DNA from: Ramlibacter cellulosilyticus
Lineage (GTDB): Bacteria; Pseudomonadota; Gammaproteobacteria; Burkholderiales; Burkholderiaceae_C
Length of the DNA: 64,000 bases
Direction of reading: 5' to 3'
Assembly (NCBI RefSeq): GCF_014297465.1
Contig: NZ_JACORT010000008.1
Location: 124,001 to 188,000 of the forward strand
The position numbers were made by a program, and so were the translations under genes. A model generated the notes under the pieces. That model saw only the letters and a program-made list of their open reading frames with translations, had not been told where the DNA came from and did no database searches. Positions 1 to 8,208 of this stretch are shown one piece after another (the stretch's first letter is position 1; every line of letters starts with the position of its first letter).

Positions 1-285
1 GTCCCCGTCCAGGTTCACCACCCATTCGCCGGTGGCGTGCTCGTAGAGGAGGGCGCGGTAGTTGCCGGTGCGCCCCAGGTTGGCCGGGTGCCGCACATAG
101 CGAAGCCGTGGGTCGGAGAAGCCAGCCACCACTGCGGCCGTGTCGTCGGTGGACGCGTCGTCGCCGACGATCACCTCCAGGTTCTCATACGTCTGCGCCA
201 GCGCGGATGCGATGGCCTCCCGGATGAATCCCGCCTGGTTGTAGGTCGGGATCATCACGGAGACCTTGATCGCGCGCGGCTCCAT
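1..285 (-). CDS. Glycosyltransferase family 2, N-terminal part (runs off window)
   Basis: The 95 visible residues begin MEPRAIKVSVMIPTYNQ and show the GT-A nucleotide-sugar fold signature of GT2 enzymes: the VSVMIPTYNQ first strand, an acidic pair in VIVGDDASTDDT at about residues 39-50, and the start of a second acidic motif, NLDGD, at the window edge. Family knowledge: such enzymes transfer a sugar from a nucleotide donor to a lipid-linked acceptor at the cytoplasmic face. The start lies 10 bp downstream of the flippase stop, so the two are probably co-transcribed. The remaining C-terminus lies outside the window, and donor and acceptor cannot be told. Confidence 0.88.
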   Translation of the reverse strand, partial: MEPRAIKVSVMIPTYNQAGFIREAIASALAQTYENLEVIVGDDASTDDTAAVVAGFSDPRLRYVRHPANLGRTGNYRALLYEHATGEWVVNLDGD

Positions 286-295
286 GGCGACGTCT

Positions 296-1573
296 TCAGG
301 AGGGATAGGGCTCGGGTTCATCCACCGGAATCCTCTGGAGCAGCACCATCTGCAGGACCAGGTTGACCAGCGAGAACAGGCTGGTCATGAGCGCCAGGCC
401 CATGACGCCATAGGCGAAGAAGGCGGCGATCTTGGCGGGGATGTAGAAGGTGTACGTGATGACCCCCAGCCGGGTGGGCGTGCGGGTGTCGCCGAGGGCG
501 TAGAAGGTGCCGGCGGAGATCTGGCCACCGATGCCGCCCACGAACACGCCGCCCAGCCAGAGGAGGATCCACCACAGGGTCTCGACGTCGCTCGCGGTGA
601 TGTTGCGCCAGCCGAACACCAGGTCCAGCAAGGGGCGTCCCACCACGCCCAGCACCAGCAGCCCGCCCAGGCTGAGCGCGCACACCAGCAGCAGGTGCTG
701 GTGGTACGCGCGCCGGAACTCCTGCCGCTGGCCCCTCTTGTGCAGCGTGCTGAGCCGCGGCACCAGCGGGGAGGCGATGGCCTTGTCCATCACCTCGTTG
801 GCGGCGGCATACAGCTGCTGCGCCAGGTAGTAGAGGGATAGGCTGCCGCTCGCCGCCGTGGAGAGCAGGAAGCGGTCGACCAGCGGGTCCGTCTTGTAGT
901 AGGTGGTGCCCACCAGCAGCGGCTTCACCCGCTGCCATGCGAGCCGGATGGCGGGCGCATGCAGGTCGGGGCGCACGGGCCTACCCATCCCGGGCAGGAG
1001 CACTGCCGTCTGCAGCGCCATGCGGCCCACCGTGATCCAGGCAACGGCGGCGACCCCGAAGCGGGGCAGCAGCCAGACGATGGCCGCGAAGCCGGCAAGG
1101 CTGGAGAGCGCAAGCCCGATTTCGGGCCAGACGAAGCGGTGCCGCGCGTGGTAGGCCGCGAGCTGCACGCCGTTGATGGCGGCGAACACCATTCCCACGA
1201 GCTGGATGCGCGTGAGCTCGGTGGTCAGGGCCTGGGCGGCAGGGCTGAACCCCGGCACGAGCAGGGGCGTCCACCAGGAGGCGGTCGCGAACAGGACGAG
1301 GGCGATGGCGGTGAACGTTGCGCCGACCAGGACGAGCATCGCCCACGCATCGTGATGCAGTTGTTGCTTGTTTTCGCCGGCGAGCAGGGGCACCAGCACG
1401 CTCACCAGCGATCCGCTGATCACCGACAGGATGAGTTGCGGCAGTGTCATGCCGGCGAAGAGGGCGTCCGTCTCGCTGCCGGCGCCCAGGTGCGTCAGCA
1501 CGTACCACTGCGACACGAAGCCCAGGCCGATGTTGGCGGCGGCCAGGAGTCCGAGGGAAAGCGTCCGCCGCAT
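296..1573 (-). CDS. MOP-superfamily flippase (MurJ/MviN-like), probable polysaccharide or lipid-linked sugar exporter
   Basis: A 425-residue polytopic membrane protein starting MRRTLSLGLLAAANIG, with about 12 hydrophobic segments and the N-terminal pattern of MurJ-like flippases (QWYVLTHLGAGSETDALFAG near residues 19-38). The family moves lipid-linked oligosaccharides across the inner membrane. It lies in a glycosyltransferase and AsnB context, which fits surface-polysaccharide export better than the housekeeping MurJ role (inference). An open frame continues far upstream, but that part is arginine-rich and antisense to rsuA. The ATG at 1573, just before the hydrophobic start, is chosen although no clear Shine-Dalgarno precedes it. 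Confidence 0.82.
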   Translation of the reverse strand: MRRTLSLGLLAAANIGLGFVSQWYVLTHLGAGSETDALFAGMTLPQLILSVISGSLVSVLVPLLAGENKQQLHHDAWAMLVLVGATFTAIALVLFATASWWTPLLVPGFSPAAQALTTELTRIQLVGMVFAAINGVQLAAYHARHRFVWPEIGLALSSLAGFAAIVWLLPRFGVAAVAWITVGRMALQTAVLLPGMGRPVRPDLHAPAIRLAWQRVKPLLVGTTYYKTDPLVDRFLLSTAASGSLSLYYLAQQLYAAANEVMDKAIASPLVPRLSTLHKRGQRQEFRRAYHQHLLLVCALSLGGLLVLGVVGRPLLDLVFGWRNITASDVETLWWILLWLGGVFVGGIGGQISAGTFYALGDTRTPTRLGVITYTFYIPAKIAAFFAYGVMGLALMTSLFSLVNLVLQMVLLQRIPVDEPEPYPS

Positions 1574-1705
1574 GTCTGGGTGCTGGGTGGTGTCGGCTAC
1601 GAGGATACCCGCAACGGACGAGCTGGCAGGCCGCCGGCCGCCCGTGGCGCGATAAAGAAGCGGCGGGCCCGGAACATTCCTGCGACATGGTAGCCTCGCC
1701 GCCCC

Positions 1706-2434
1706 ATGGAGCTGCAGGAGATCCTCTATTCGCAAGGTTTCGGTGCCCGCCGCACCTGCCTCGGCCTCGTCCAACAGGGGCTGGTCACGGTAGGCGGCGC
1801 GCTGGTGACGGACCCGCACGAGGAGTTCGAGCCCGAGGGACTGCGGTTCACGGTGGAGGGCAGGCCCTGGAGATACCACGCGAAGGCGTACCTGATGCTG
1901 CACAAGCCCGCGGGCTACGAGTGCTCGCAGAAGCCGTCGGCCTGGCCGAGCATCTACACGCTGTTGCCGGCGCCGTTGCGCCAGCGGCCGGTGAAGGGCG
2001 GCCAGAACGGCGTGCAGGCCATCGGGCGGCTGGACCAGGACACGACGGGGCTGCTGCTCCTGAGCGACGACGGCGCCTTCATCCATCGCATGGGGTCGCC
2101 GAAGAAGCATGTGGCCAAGGTGTACGAAGTGACGACGGCGGATGCGGTGGATGAGAGGCAGGTGAAGCGCTTGCTGGAGGGGGTTGTGCTCGATGACGAC
2201 CCGCGGCCGGTGCGCGCGGCCGCCTGCGAGGAGGTCACCGAACACACCCTGAGGCTGACGCTGACCGAGGGGAAGTACCACCAGGTGAAGAGGATGCTGG
2301 CGGCCGTGGGCAATCGCGTGACGGCACTGCATCGCTCCCGCATTGGCGACCTGTCGCTGCCGGACGATCTTCCACCCGGGCACTGGCGCTGCTTGACGCT
2401 CGAGCAGCGGGCGGCCGCTCAGGCCGCCGTCTGA
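1706..2434 (+). CDS. rsuA: 16S rRNA pseudouridine synthase, RsuA family
   Basis: 242 residues: an S4-like RNA-binding start (about 1-50), then the catalytic domain with LMLHKPAGYECS at 63-74 and the signature GRLDQDTTG at 107-115, in which D110 is the expected nucleophile. EGKYHQVKRM near residue 190 is the second RsuA/RluB-type motif. The family isomerises uridine 516 of 16S rRNA. Length matches RsuA. It is divergent from the flippase gene (132-bp gap), and its 3' end overlaps the convergent DUF616 gene by 16 bp. Its place inside a polysaccharide locus looks incidental. Confidence 0.92.
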   Translation: MELQEILYSQGFGARRTCLGLVQQGLVTVGGALVTDPHEEFEPEGLRFTVEGRPWRYHAKAYLMLHKPAGYECSQKPSAWPSIYTLLPAPLRQRPVKGGQNGVQAIGRLDQDTTGLLLLSDDGAFIHRMGSPKKHVAKVYEVTTADAVDERQVKRLLEGVVLDDDPRPVRAAACEEVTEHTLRLTLTEGKYHQVKRMLAAVGNRVTALHRSRIGDLSLPDDLPPGHWRCLTLEQRAAAQAAV

Positions 2435-3192
2435 CCGGGCTGGGGCGCATGCCCCCGTGCCAGCAGCCAGAACAAGGGCGTGCGCCGGTTCAGGTGGCCG
2501 CGCAGCGTGCGTGCCCAGGTGCTCGGCTTGTGTCCCGGGTGCAGCCGCCCTAGCGGACTGTCATCGGTGCGGATCCCGCTCAGGCCCAGGGCCTTGAAGG
2601 GGGTGCGCTGCTTCCACAGCAGGTAGGGCAGGCTCACCTGGTCGCGCCGGATGCCGCCCTGGAACTCGTGCCACCACGCTTCCATCAGCGTCGCGACCTG
2701 CGGCGCATCGTGGCGGCGCGGCAGGATGCCGCACTCGTAGAGGCCCGCGCGCGCTGGCATGCCGTCGCGGTGGTACCGGCGCAGTTGCGCGATGTAGGTC
2801 CAGATCCAGCCGTAGCCGATGGCGGCGCATTCCGCCGCTTCGTGGAACAGGCAGTCGCGGAACGGGTGGGAGAACAAGGCGAGTGGGTGCTCGCGCAAGG
2901 CGTCGTCGGCGAAGGCGGCGATGCCGTCCTTCAGCTCCAGGTTCCCGTCGACGTACACGCTGCGCCCGTGCTCCGGGAACAGCAGGTGCGGGTGCATCTT
3001 GACGTAGCGGTTCGCCGACAAGGGGTCCAGGTCGTCGCGAGGAAGCGGGCGGATCTCCCATCCGTGGTCCCCACGCAGCGTGCGGTCGGTGAAGCAGACG
3101 TAGCGCACGCCGGGCTCCGGGCGACGCAGCGGCAGCAGGTCGTCGTAGCCCGCGGTGATGCAGGTGTAGACCAGGAGGCGTTCGTCGCGCAT
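2419..3192 (-). CDS. DUF616 (TOD1/MUCI70-like) glycosyltransferase-like protein
   Basis: 257 residues from MRDERLLVYTCITAGYDDL. The LVYTCITAGYDDL start, FTDR near residue 35, the ANRYVKMHPHLLFPEH segment and SVYVDGNLEL (about 77-86) are the features of the DUF616 family, whose plant members act in cell-wall polysaccharide synthesis; bacterial members occur in capsule and O-antigen loci. The start ATG overlaps the asnB stop by one base (TGATG), so translation is probably coupled. An in-frame start nine codons upstream would lie inside asnB and is less likely. The specific sugar is unknown. Confidence 0.75.
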   Translation of the reverse strand: MRDERLLVYTCITAGYDDLLPLRRPEPGVRYVCFTDRTLRGDHGWEIRPLPRDDLDPLSANRYVKMHPHLLFPEHGRSVYVDGNLELKDGIAAFADDALREHPLALFSHPFRDCLFHEAAECAAIGYGWIWTYIAQLRRYHRDGMPARAGLYECGILPRRHDAPQVATLMEAWWHEFQGGIRRDQVSLPYLLWKQRTPFKALGLSGIRTDDSPLGRLHPGHKPSTWARTLRGHLNRRTPLFWLLARGHAPQPGQTAA

Positions 3193-5090
3193 CACAGCGG
3201 CACCCGGTGATGGCGGCACCAGGCTGCGAGCGTGAGCACCGGCCAGAGTTGCTCGGCGCGGTCGCGGGCGCCGCTGGCGTGTTCGTTCCAGATGCGCTGC
3301 ACCTCGGTCTTGCTGAGGACGGGCGAATCGGCGGGGATGCCGTCCAGCAGGTCCTGCGCCCAGGGGCGCAGTTCGTGGCGCAACCAGCGGCGCACGGGAA
3401 TCGAGAAGCCCATCTTGGGCCTGTCCACGAGAGCGCGTGGCACGTGCCGGTACAGCACGTCCCGCAGCACCGACTTGCCCGTGCGACCGCGCAGCTTGTA
3501 GTCCAGGGGCAGGGACAAGGCGAACTCCACGATGCGGTGGTCCAGCAAGGGAGCGCGCGTCTCCAGGCTGTATGCCATGGAGGCCCGGTCCACCTTGACC
3601 AGGATGTCATCGGGGAGGTAGGTGCCGGCGTCCGCCAGGGCGGTGGCTTCCGCGGGCGAGCGGCGAAGGGGCCCCTGCGCCGAGGCGCCGTGAGCGCCGC
3701 CGCGCAGGGGAAGGGCGTCCTGGCGGAAGCGGTCCATCCAGTAGGCGTTGAGGCGCAGGGTATCCGGCTGCCGCCAGGCGTCTACGACGGTGCGCGCACC
3801 GCGCACCGGCTTCTGCAGCCACCGGCCCCCCAGTGCCGACGCGACGCGCAAGCCCGTGTTCCAGGGGAGGTGACCGAGGCGGCGCATCTTCCACAGACGC
3901 TCGAAGACGAGGTACTGGGGATAGCCGAGGAACAGTTCGTCTCCCCCGTCGCCCGACAGCGCCACCGTCACGCGCCGGCGTGCGAGTCCGCTCACCAGCA
4001 GGGTCGGAATCTGGGAACTGTCCGCGAAGGGCTCGTCCCAGATGGCAGGGAGTCGCGGGATCAGCTCCAGCGCCTCCGCGGGCCGGATCTCGTGCGCGAC
4101 GTGTTCGGTGCCCAGGTGCCGCGCCACCGCTGCGGCATGCGCGGACTCGTCCATGCCGCTTTCCGGCATGCCGATGGAGAAGGTCGTCACGCGCGCGCCG
4201 GCCGCCTGCTGCATCAGGGCCACCACCGCGGACGAGTCGATGCCGCCCGAGAGAAAGGCTCCTACCTGCACGTCTGCCACCGATTGCAGGCGCACGGCGT
4301 CGCGCAGCAGGCGTTCGAGTTCGTCGACCGCCTCGTGGTAGCTGCCGGTGAATGGAAGCGCCTCTGCTCGTGCTGCGGCCTCCGCCAGGCACCAGTACGC
4401 GACCGGGTCCGGCATGCCGCGCGCCGCGAAGTCCGGCGCGCGCAGCGTCACGCAGGTGCCGGCCGGCAGCTTGCGCAGGCCCTGGTAGACCGTGAACGGC
4501 GTGGGCAGGTAGGCGAGGCGCAGGAAGGCGCTGGCCTGTTCCCAGTCCGGCCTGCCTTCGAAGGCGGGGTGCGGCCGCAGCGCCTTCAGCTCCGAGGCAA
4601 ACAGGAAGGCGCCGCCCTGCCAGCCGTAGTAGAGGGGTTTCTCGCCGAGGCGGTCGCGCGCCAGCGTCAGCGTGGCTTCCTCGCGGTCCCACACGGCCAG
4701 CGCGAACATGCCTACGCACGCCTGCAACGTGCGATCGATGCCCCACGCCTGCATGCATTCCACGAGGGTCTCCGTGTCGGAATGCCCGCGCCAGGATGGG
4801 CGGACCCCCGAACGTTCCAGCACTGCACGCAGCTCGAGGTGGTTATAGATTTCGCCGTTGAAGACGATCACGTGGCGGCCTGCACTGCCGGCCATGGGCT
4901 GGTGGCCGGCAGGGGACAACTCCAGGATGGAAAGCCGACGGTGTCCGAGGCTGACGCCGTGTTCCGGGTCGAGCCAGGTCCCCTGGTCATCGGGACCCCG
5001 ATGACGGATGGCGTCGAGCATGCTGCCCAGGACGAGCGGCGCCTCGTCCGGGCGCCACCCGCGCTGCACGAAGCCTGCAATGCCGCACAT
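3192..5090 (-). CDS. asnB: Asparagine synthetase B-type amidotransferase
   Basis: 632 residues. The start is fixed by MCGIAGF, because Cys2 is the N-terminal nucleophile of class II glutaminases; a Shine-Dalgarno GGAAG lies just upstream. The glutaminase domain (about 2-200) has RHRGPDDQG and FNGEIYNH. The synthetase domain has the PP-loop SGGIDSS at about 281-287 and the downstream ALSGDGGDELFLGYP motif. Family role: glutamine-dependent conversion of aspartate to asparagine via an adenylate. Paralogues of this length are common in capsule and exopolysaccharide clusters, where they may amidate uronic acids. The overlap with the DUF616 gene supports that reading (inference). Confidence 0.88.
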   Translation of the reverse strand: MCGIAGFVQRGWRPDEAPLVLGSMLDAIRHRGPDDQGTWLDPEHGVSLGHRRLSILELSPAGHQPMAGSAGRHVIVFNGEIYNHLELRAVLERSGVRPSWRGHSDTETLVECMQAWGIDRTLQACVGMFALAVWDREEATLTLARDRLGEKPLYYGWQGGAFLFASELKALRPHPAFEGRPDWEQASAFLRLAYLPTPFTVYQGLRKLPAGTCVTLRAPDFAARGMPDPVAYWCLAEAAARAEALPFTGSYHEAVDELERLLRDAVRLQSVADVQVGAFLSGGIDSSAVVALMQQAAGARVTTFSIGMPESGMDESAHAAAVARHLGTEHVAHEIRPAEALELIPRLPAIWDEPFADSSQIPTLLVSGLARRRVTVALSGDGGDELFLGYPQYLVFERLWKMRRLGHLPWNTGLRVASALGGRWLQKPVRGARTVVDAWRQPDTLRLNAYWMDRFRQDALPLRGGAHGASAQGPLRRSPAEATALADAGTYLPDDILVKVDRASMAYSLETRAPLLDHRIVEFALSLPLDYKLRGRTGKSVLRDVLYRHVPRALVDRPKMGFSIPVRRWLRHELRPWAQDLLDGIPADSPVLSKTEVQRIWNEHASGARDRAEQLWPVLTLAAWCRHHRVPL

Positions 5091-5327
5091 GCGCGTTTCT
5101 TCCGTCTTTCCAGTTGCCCTGCTCCCGCGGATGCGGGCGACCGTTGAGCTTAACCGACGCTGACCCGCGGCAAGCACAAGCGATCCGCGCCGCGAGGCCA
5201 TCCATCCGAAGACCCGAATCGCGGACAATACCGCCGACCGCGCCGTCCGCCACAGAGCGGCCTGGCGCGTTGTCTGGGCGCGCGCCTGCCGTTCAGGCGT
5301 CCGCTGTCAACGAGGGTCGTCGTTTCC

Positions 5328-6314
5328 GTGAACTTTTCCCGCCTCTTCCGCGCCTGGCTGGGCGCCATGTTCCTGCTTTGCGGCGGGCTCGCGCTTGCCC
5401 AGGCGCCGTCCCCCGTTTTCGTCCTGAATTCCCTCGATGCCGACGTCAGCGTGATCGATCCCACCAATTGGCGGGAGATCAAGCGCATTCCCACCGGGAA
5501 GGAGCCGCACCACCTGTACATGACGCCGGACGAGAAGTCGATCCTGGTCGCCAACGCGCTGGCGGACTCCCTGACCTTCATCGACCCGAAGACGGCCGAG
5601 ATCCAGAAGGTCGTGCGGGGCGTGCTCGACCCGTACCACCTGCAGTTCTCGCCGGACATGAAGTGGCTGGTGACGAACGGCAACCGCCTCAACCACGTGG
5701 ACATCTACCGGTGGGACGGCAACGACCTGACGCTCGTGAAGCGCCTGCCCACCGGCAAGACGCCCAGCCACCTCTGGATCGACAGCAAGAGCCAGGTCGC
5801 CTATTCGACCATGCAGGACAGCGACGAGCTGATCGCGATCGACCTGGTGAAGCAGGAGATCAAGTGGCGGATCAAGACCGGGCCGATGCCGGCGGACATC
5901 TTCGGTACCCCCGACGACAAGACGCTGCTGGTCGGGTTGACCGGAAGCGACGCGGTCGAGGTGTTCGACGTGAGCGGGCCGCAGCCGAAGTCGGTGCGCA
6001 AGATCAAGACCGGGGCGGGGGCGCACGCCTTCCGCGGCGCGGGGGACAAGCGCCACGTGTTCCTGAGCAACCGGGTCGCCAACACGATTAGCAAGATCGA
6101 CTTGCAGACGCTGCAGGTGGTGGACACGTATCCGGCGCCGGGCGGGCCGGATTGTATGGAGGTGCTGGCGGGTGGGCGGTATTTGCTGACGACGTCGCGG
6201 TGGGCGAAGAGGCTGACCATCATCGATACGGAGAAGCGTGAGGTGGTGAAGCAGGTCAGGGTGGGGAAGTCGCCGCACGGGGTGTGGACGTTGGATCACG
6301 CGCAGAGAAGGTGA
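5328..6314 (+). CDS. Secreted YVTN-family beta-propeller protein
   Basis: 328 residues with a GTG start and a signal peptide (about 1-25, ending in LALAQ). It is followed by repeated units of the YVTN type: VFVLNSLDADVSVIDP, ILVANALADSLTFIDP, VFLSNRVANTISKID and LLTTSRWAKRLTIID. These build a beta-propeller of about seven blades, usually periplasmic. No catalytic motif is visible and the ligand is unknown. The stop TGA overlaps an ATG of the next frame (TGATG at 6312-6316), and the downstream polysaccharide deacetylase follows closely, so the two may act together in envelope polysaccharide processing (inference). Confidence 0.85.
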   Translation: MNFSRLFRAWLGAMFLLCGGLALAQAPSPVFVLNSLDADVSVIDPTNWREIKRIPTGKEPHHLYMTPDEKSILVANALADSLTFIDPKTAEIQKVVRGVLDPYHLQFSPDMKWLVTNGNRLNHVDIYRWDGNDLTLVKRLPTGKTPSHLWIDSKSQVAYSTMQDSDELIAIDLVKQEIKWRIKTGPMPADIFGTPDDKTLLVGLTGSDAVEVFDVSGPQPKSVRKIKTGAGAHAFRGAGDKRHVFLSNRVANTISKIDLQTLQVVDTYPAPGGPDCMEVLAGGRYLLTTSRWAKRLTIIDTEKREVVKQVRVGKSPHGVWTLDHAQRR

Positions 6315-6332
6315 TGGTGGTTTTGCGGCGTG

Positions 6333-6373
6333 CGTGCCCCTCACCCCAACCCTCTCCCCAGGGGGGAGAGGGA
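6333..6373 (+). repeat. Palindromic repeat family D, copy 1 (CCCTCTCCCC-type)
   Basis: A C-rich arm (CCTCACCCCAACCCTCTCCCC) meets a G-rich arm (GGGGGGAGAGGGAG). The same element recurs at 33625-33665 and, in reverse orientation, inside ntrC at 16221-16260. It lies at the very 5' end of the deacetylase gene, and its G-rich arm ends with a Shine-Dalgarno-like purine run just before the chosen GTG start. Confidence 0.75.
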
Positions 6374-7147
6374 GTGGTGCGCGTGGCGGTGGCGGCGCTG
6401 ATGCTTTCGAGCTCGGTGGCACTGGCACAGCCCGCCTGCGACAAGCCCGTGTACCTCACGCTGGATACTGGCCACATGGGCGTGGCGAACCTGGTCGCCG
6501 AGGTCCTCAACCGCCAGAACGTCAAGGTCACCTTCTTCGCCGCGAACGAGAAGACGCAGGAGGGCGACGGCAGCCTGGGCAGTTTCTGGGCGCCGTGGTG
6601 GAAGGCGAGGGCGGCGGAAGGGCACGAGTTCGCTTCGCATACCTTCGACCACGTCTACTGGCGCGGCGACCTCTCGGGCGACAAGTTCCGCATGCGGCCC
6701 TCGGCGGGCCCGAGCACCGGCAAGGACTTCACCTGGACGGCCGCCGAGTACTGCGCGGAGATCGACCGCTCGGCCCGGCGCCTGCAGGAGATCACCGGCA
6801 AGAAGCCGCTGCCGCTCTACCGCGCCCCCGGCGGAAAGACTTCGCCGAAGCTGCTCGCCGCCGCCAAGAGCTGCGGCTACGCCCACGTGGGCTGGTCGCC
6901 AGCGGGTTTCCTCGGTGACGAATTGCCCAGCGAGACGTACAGCAACAACGCCTTGCTGCAGAAAGCCTTGCGCGACATCCGCCCGGGGGACATCCTGCTG
7001 GCGCACCTGGGGATCTGGTCGCGCAAGGACCCTTGGGCGCCGGCCGACCTGGAGCCGCTGATCACCGGGCTGAAAGCCCGTGGTTTCTGTTTTGCCACCT
7101 TGCGCGATCATCCGTCCTACCGGGACTGGATCGCGCGCGTTAAGTAG
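6374..7147 (+). CDS. Secreted polysaccharide deacetylase family protein (NodB-like)
   Basis: 257 residues with a signal peptide (VRVAVAALMLSSSVALA, cleaved before QPAC). NodB-type features are present in order: TLDTGHMG (motif 1), SHTFDH (the HxxxH metal motif), and YRAPGGK (motif 3). Family role: metal-dependent removal of N- or O-acetyl groups from chitin-like or surface polysaccharides. Motif 1 is usually TFDDG; here the second Asp, normally a metal ligand, is Thr, so activity needs checking. Start: GTG 6374 is preceded by the G-rich arm of a repeat acting as Shine-Dalgarno. An ATG at 6314, overlapping the upstream stop, would add 20 residues encoded by that repeat. Confidence 0.82.
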   Translation: MVRVAVAALMLSSSVALAQPACDKPVYLTLDTGHMGVANLVAEVLNRQNVKVTFFAANEKTQEGDGSLGSFWAPWWKARAAEGHEFASHTFDHVYWRGDLSGDKFRMRPSAGPSTGKDFTWTAAEYCAEIDRSARRLQEITGKKPLPLYRAPGGKTSPKLLAAAKSCGYAHVGWSPAGFLGDELPSETYSNNALLQKALRDIRPGDILLAHLGIWSRKDPWAPADLEPLITGLKARGFCFATLRDHPSYRDWIARVK

Positions 7148-7149
7148 TC

Positions 7150-8136
7150 ATGCAGTGGATCGTTGACCTGTTCGAGAAGGCGCAGCAAGGGCTGTTCGAG
7201 TCGGCCGTGCAGCCCGTCATGTATTCCTTCGGCATGGGCGCCTACCTGGAGGACGGCTACACCGGCACCGGCTGGCTGCTGGTCGGCCTGATCCAGATTG
7301 CCGTCATGCTGGCCATCATCGGCCCGCTGCAGCGCTGGCGGCCGGTGGAGCCGATGGTGGACGCCGGCGAGATCCGCACCGACGTCCTGTACACGCTGAT
7401 CCATCGCCTGGGCCTGTTCCGGGTCGCGCTGTTCTTCAGCGTGGAGCCGCTGTTCGACGACATGTTCGGCTGGCTGCGGGTGCACGGGCTGGGCACGGTG
7501 CACATCGACCAGTTCATGGCCGGTGTCACGGACCATCCGTTCGCGAGCTTCCTGCTGTACCTGGTGGTCTTCGACTTCGTGGACTACTGGATCCACCGCG
7601 GGCAGCACGGCTTCAACTGGTGGTGGAGCCTGCACTCGCTGCACCACTCGCAGCGGCAGATGACGATGTGGAGCGACAACCGCAACCACCTGCTGGACGA
7701 CCTGGTCCGCGACAGCATCCTCGTGGTGCTGGGGCAGTTGATCGGCGTCGGGCCGGGGCAGTTCGTCGCCATCGTCGCGATCACGCAGCTTTCCGAGAGC
7801 CTGCAGCACGCCAACATCCGCCTGCACTTCGGCCGCATCGGCGAGCGCCTGTGGATCAGCCCGCGCTTCCACCGGCTGCACCACAGCATCGGCATCGGGC
7901 ACGAGCGCAAGGCTGCCGAAGACCAGAAGCTGAAGTCCGGCCGCAGTCCCGCGCTGGGCGGCCACAACTTCGGCGTGCTGCTGCCCTGGTGGGACATGAT
8001 GTTCCGTACCGCCAACTTCGAGCTGCGCTACGACCCCACGGGCATTCGCGACCAGGTGGAGAAGGGGCGCAACTACGGGCGGGGGTTCTGGGCGCAGCAG
8101 TGGCTGGGGGTGCTGCGGTTGGTGGGCAAGGCGTGA
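7150..8136 (+). CDS. Sterol desaturase / fatty acid hydroxylase family membrane protein
   Basis: 328 residues with several membrane segments (for example 39-60 and 130-155) and the three histidine clusters of the family: HRGQH (about 140), HSLHHS (about 154-159) and HRLHHS (about 239-244). These bind a di-iron centre that hydroxylates or desaturates lipid substrates with O2. It starts 2 bp after the deacetylase stop, so the pair is probably one operon. The substrate (fatty acid, hopanoid-like lipid or other) cannot be read from sequence. Confidence 0.85.
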   Translation: MQWIVDLFEKAQQGLFESAVQPVMYSFGMGAYLEDGYTGTGWLLVGLIQIAVMLAIIGPLQRWRPVEPMVDAGEIRTDVLYTLIHRLGLFRVALFFSVEPLFDDMFGWLRVHGLGTVHIDQFMAGVTDHPFASFLLYLVVFDFVDYWIHRGQHGFNWWWSLHSLHHSQRQMTMWSDNRNHLLDDLVRDSILVVLGQLIGVGPGQFVAIVAITQLSESLQHANIRLHFGRIGERLWISPRFHRLHHSIGIGHERKAAEDQKLKSGRSPALGGHNFGVLLPWWDMMFRTANFELRYDPTGIRDQVEKGRNYGRGFWAQQWLGVLRLVGKA

Positions 8137-8170
8137 GCCGCTGGGACTGTCGCTCGACAGGCCCATAGAA

Positions 8171-8202
8171 TGCCCTGGGCCCCCGCCTTTGCGGGGGTGA
8201 CG
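8171..8202 (+). repeat. Repeat family C, copy 1 (CCCCGCCTTTGCGGGG hairpin)
   Basis: A short hairpin with arms CCCCCGC and GCGGGGG followed by TGACGG, of the widespread intergenic type that reads PWAPAFAGVT when translated. Related copies lie at 10531-10560, 45682-45703 and 47584-47616. It sits between the desaturase stop and the EI24 start and would wrongly extend that gene if its upstream ATG were used. Confidence 0.7.
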
Positions 8203-8208
8203 GATTGC

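Noticed and set aside
1574..2383. Long N-terminal extension of the flippase frame
   Set aside because: Antisense to rsuA, arginine-rich, and the flippase family starts at MRRTLSLG.
8170..8208. Upstream start of the EI24 gene
   Set aside because: The extra codons are a family C repeat (PWAPAFAGVT) and not protein-like.
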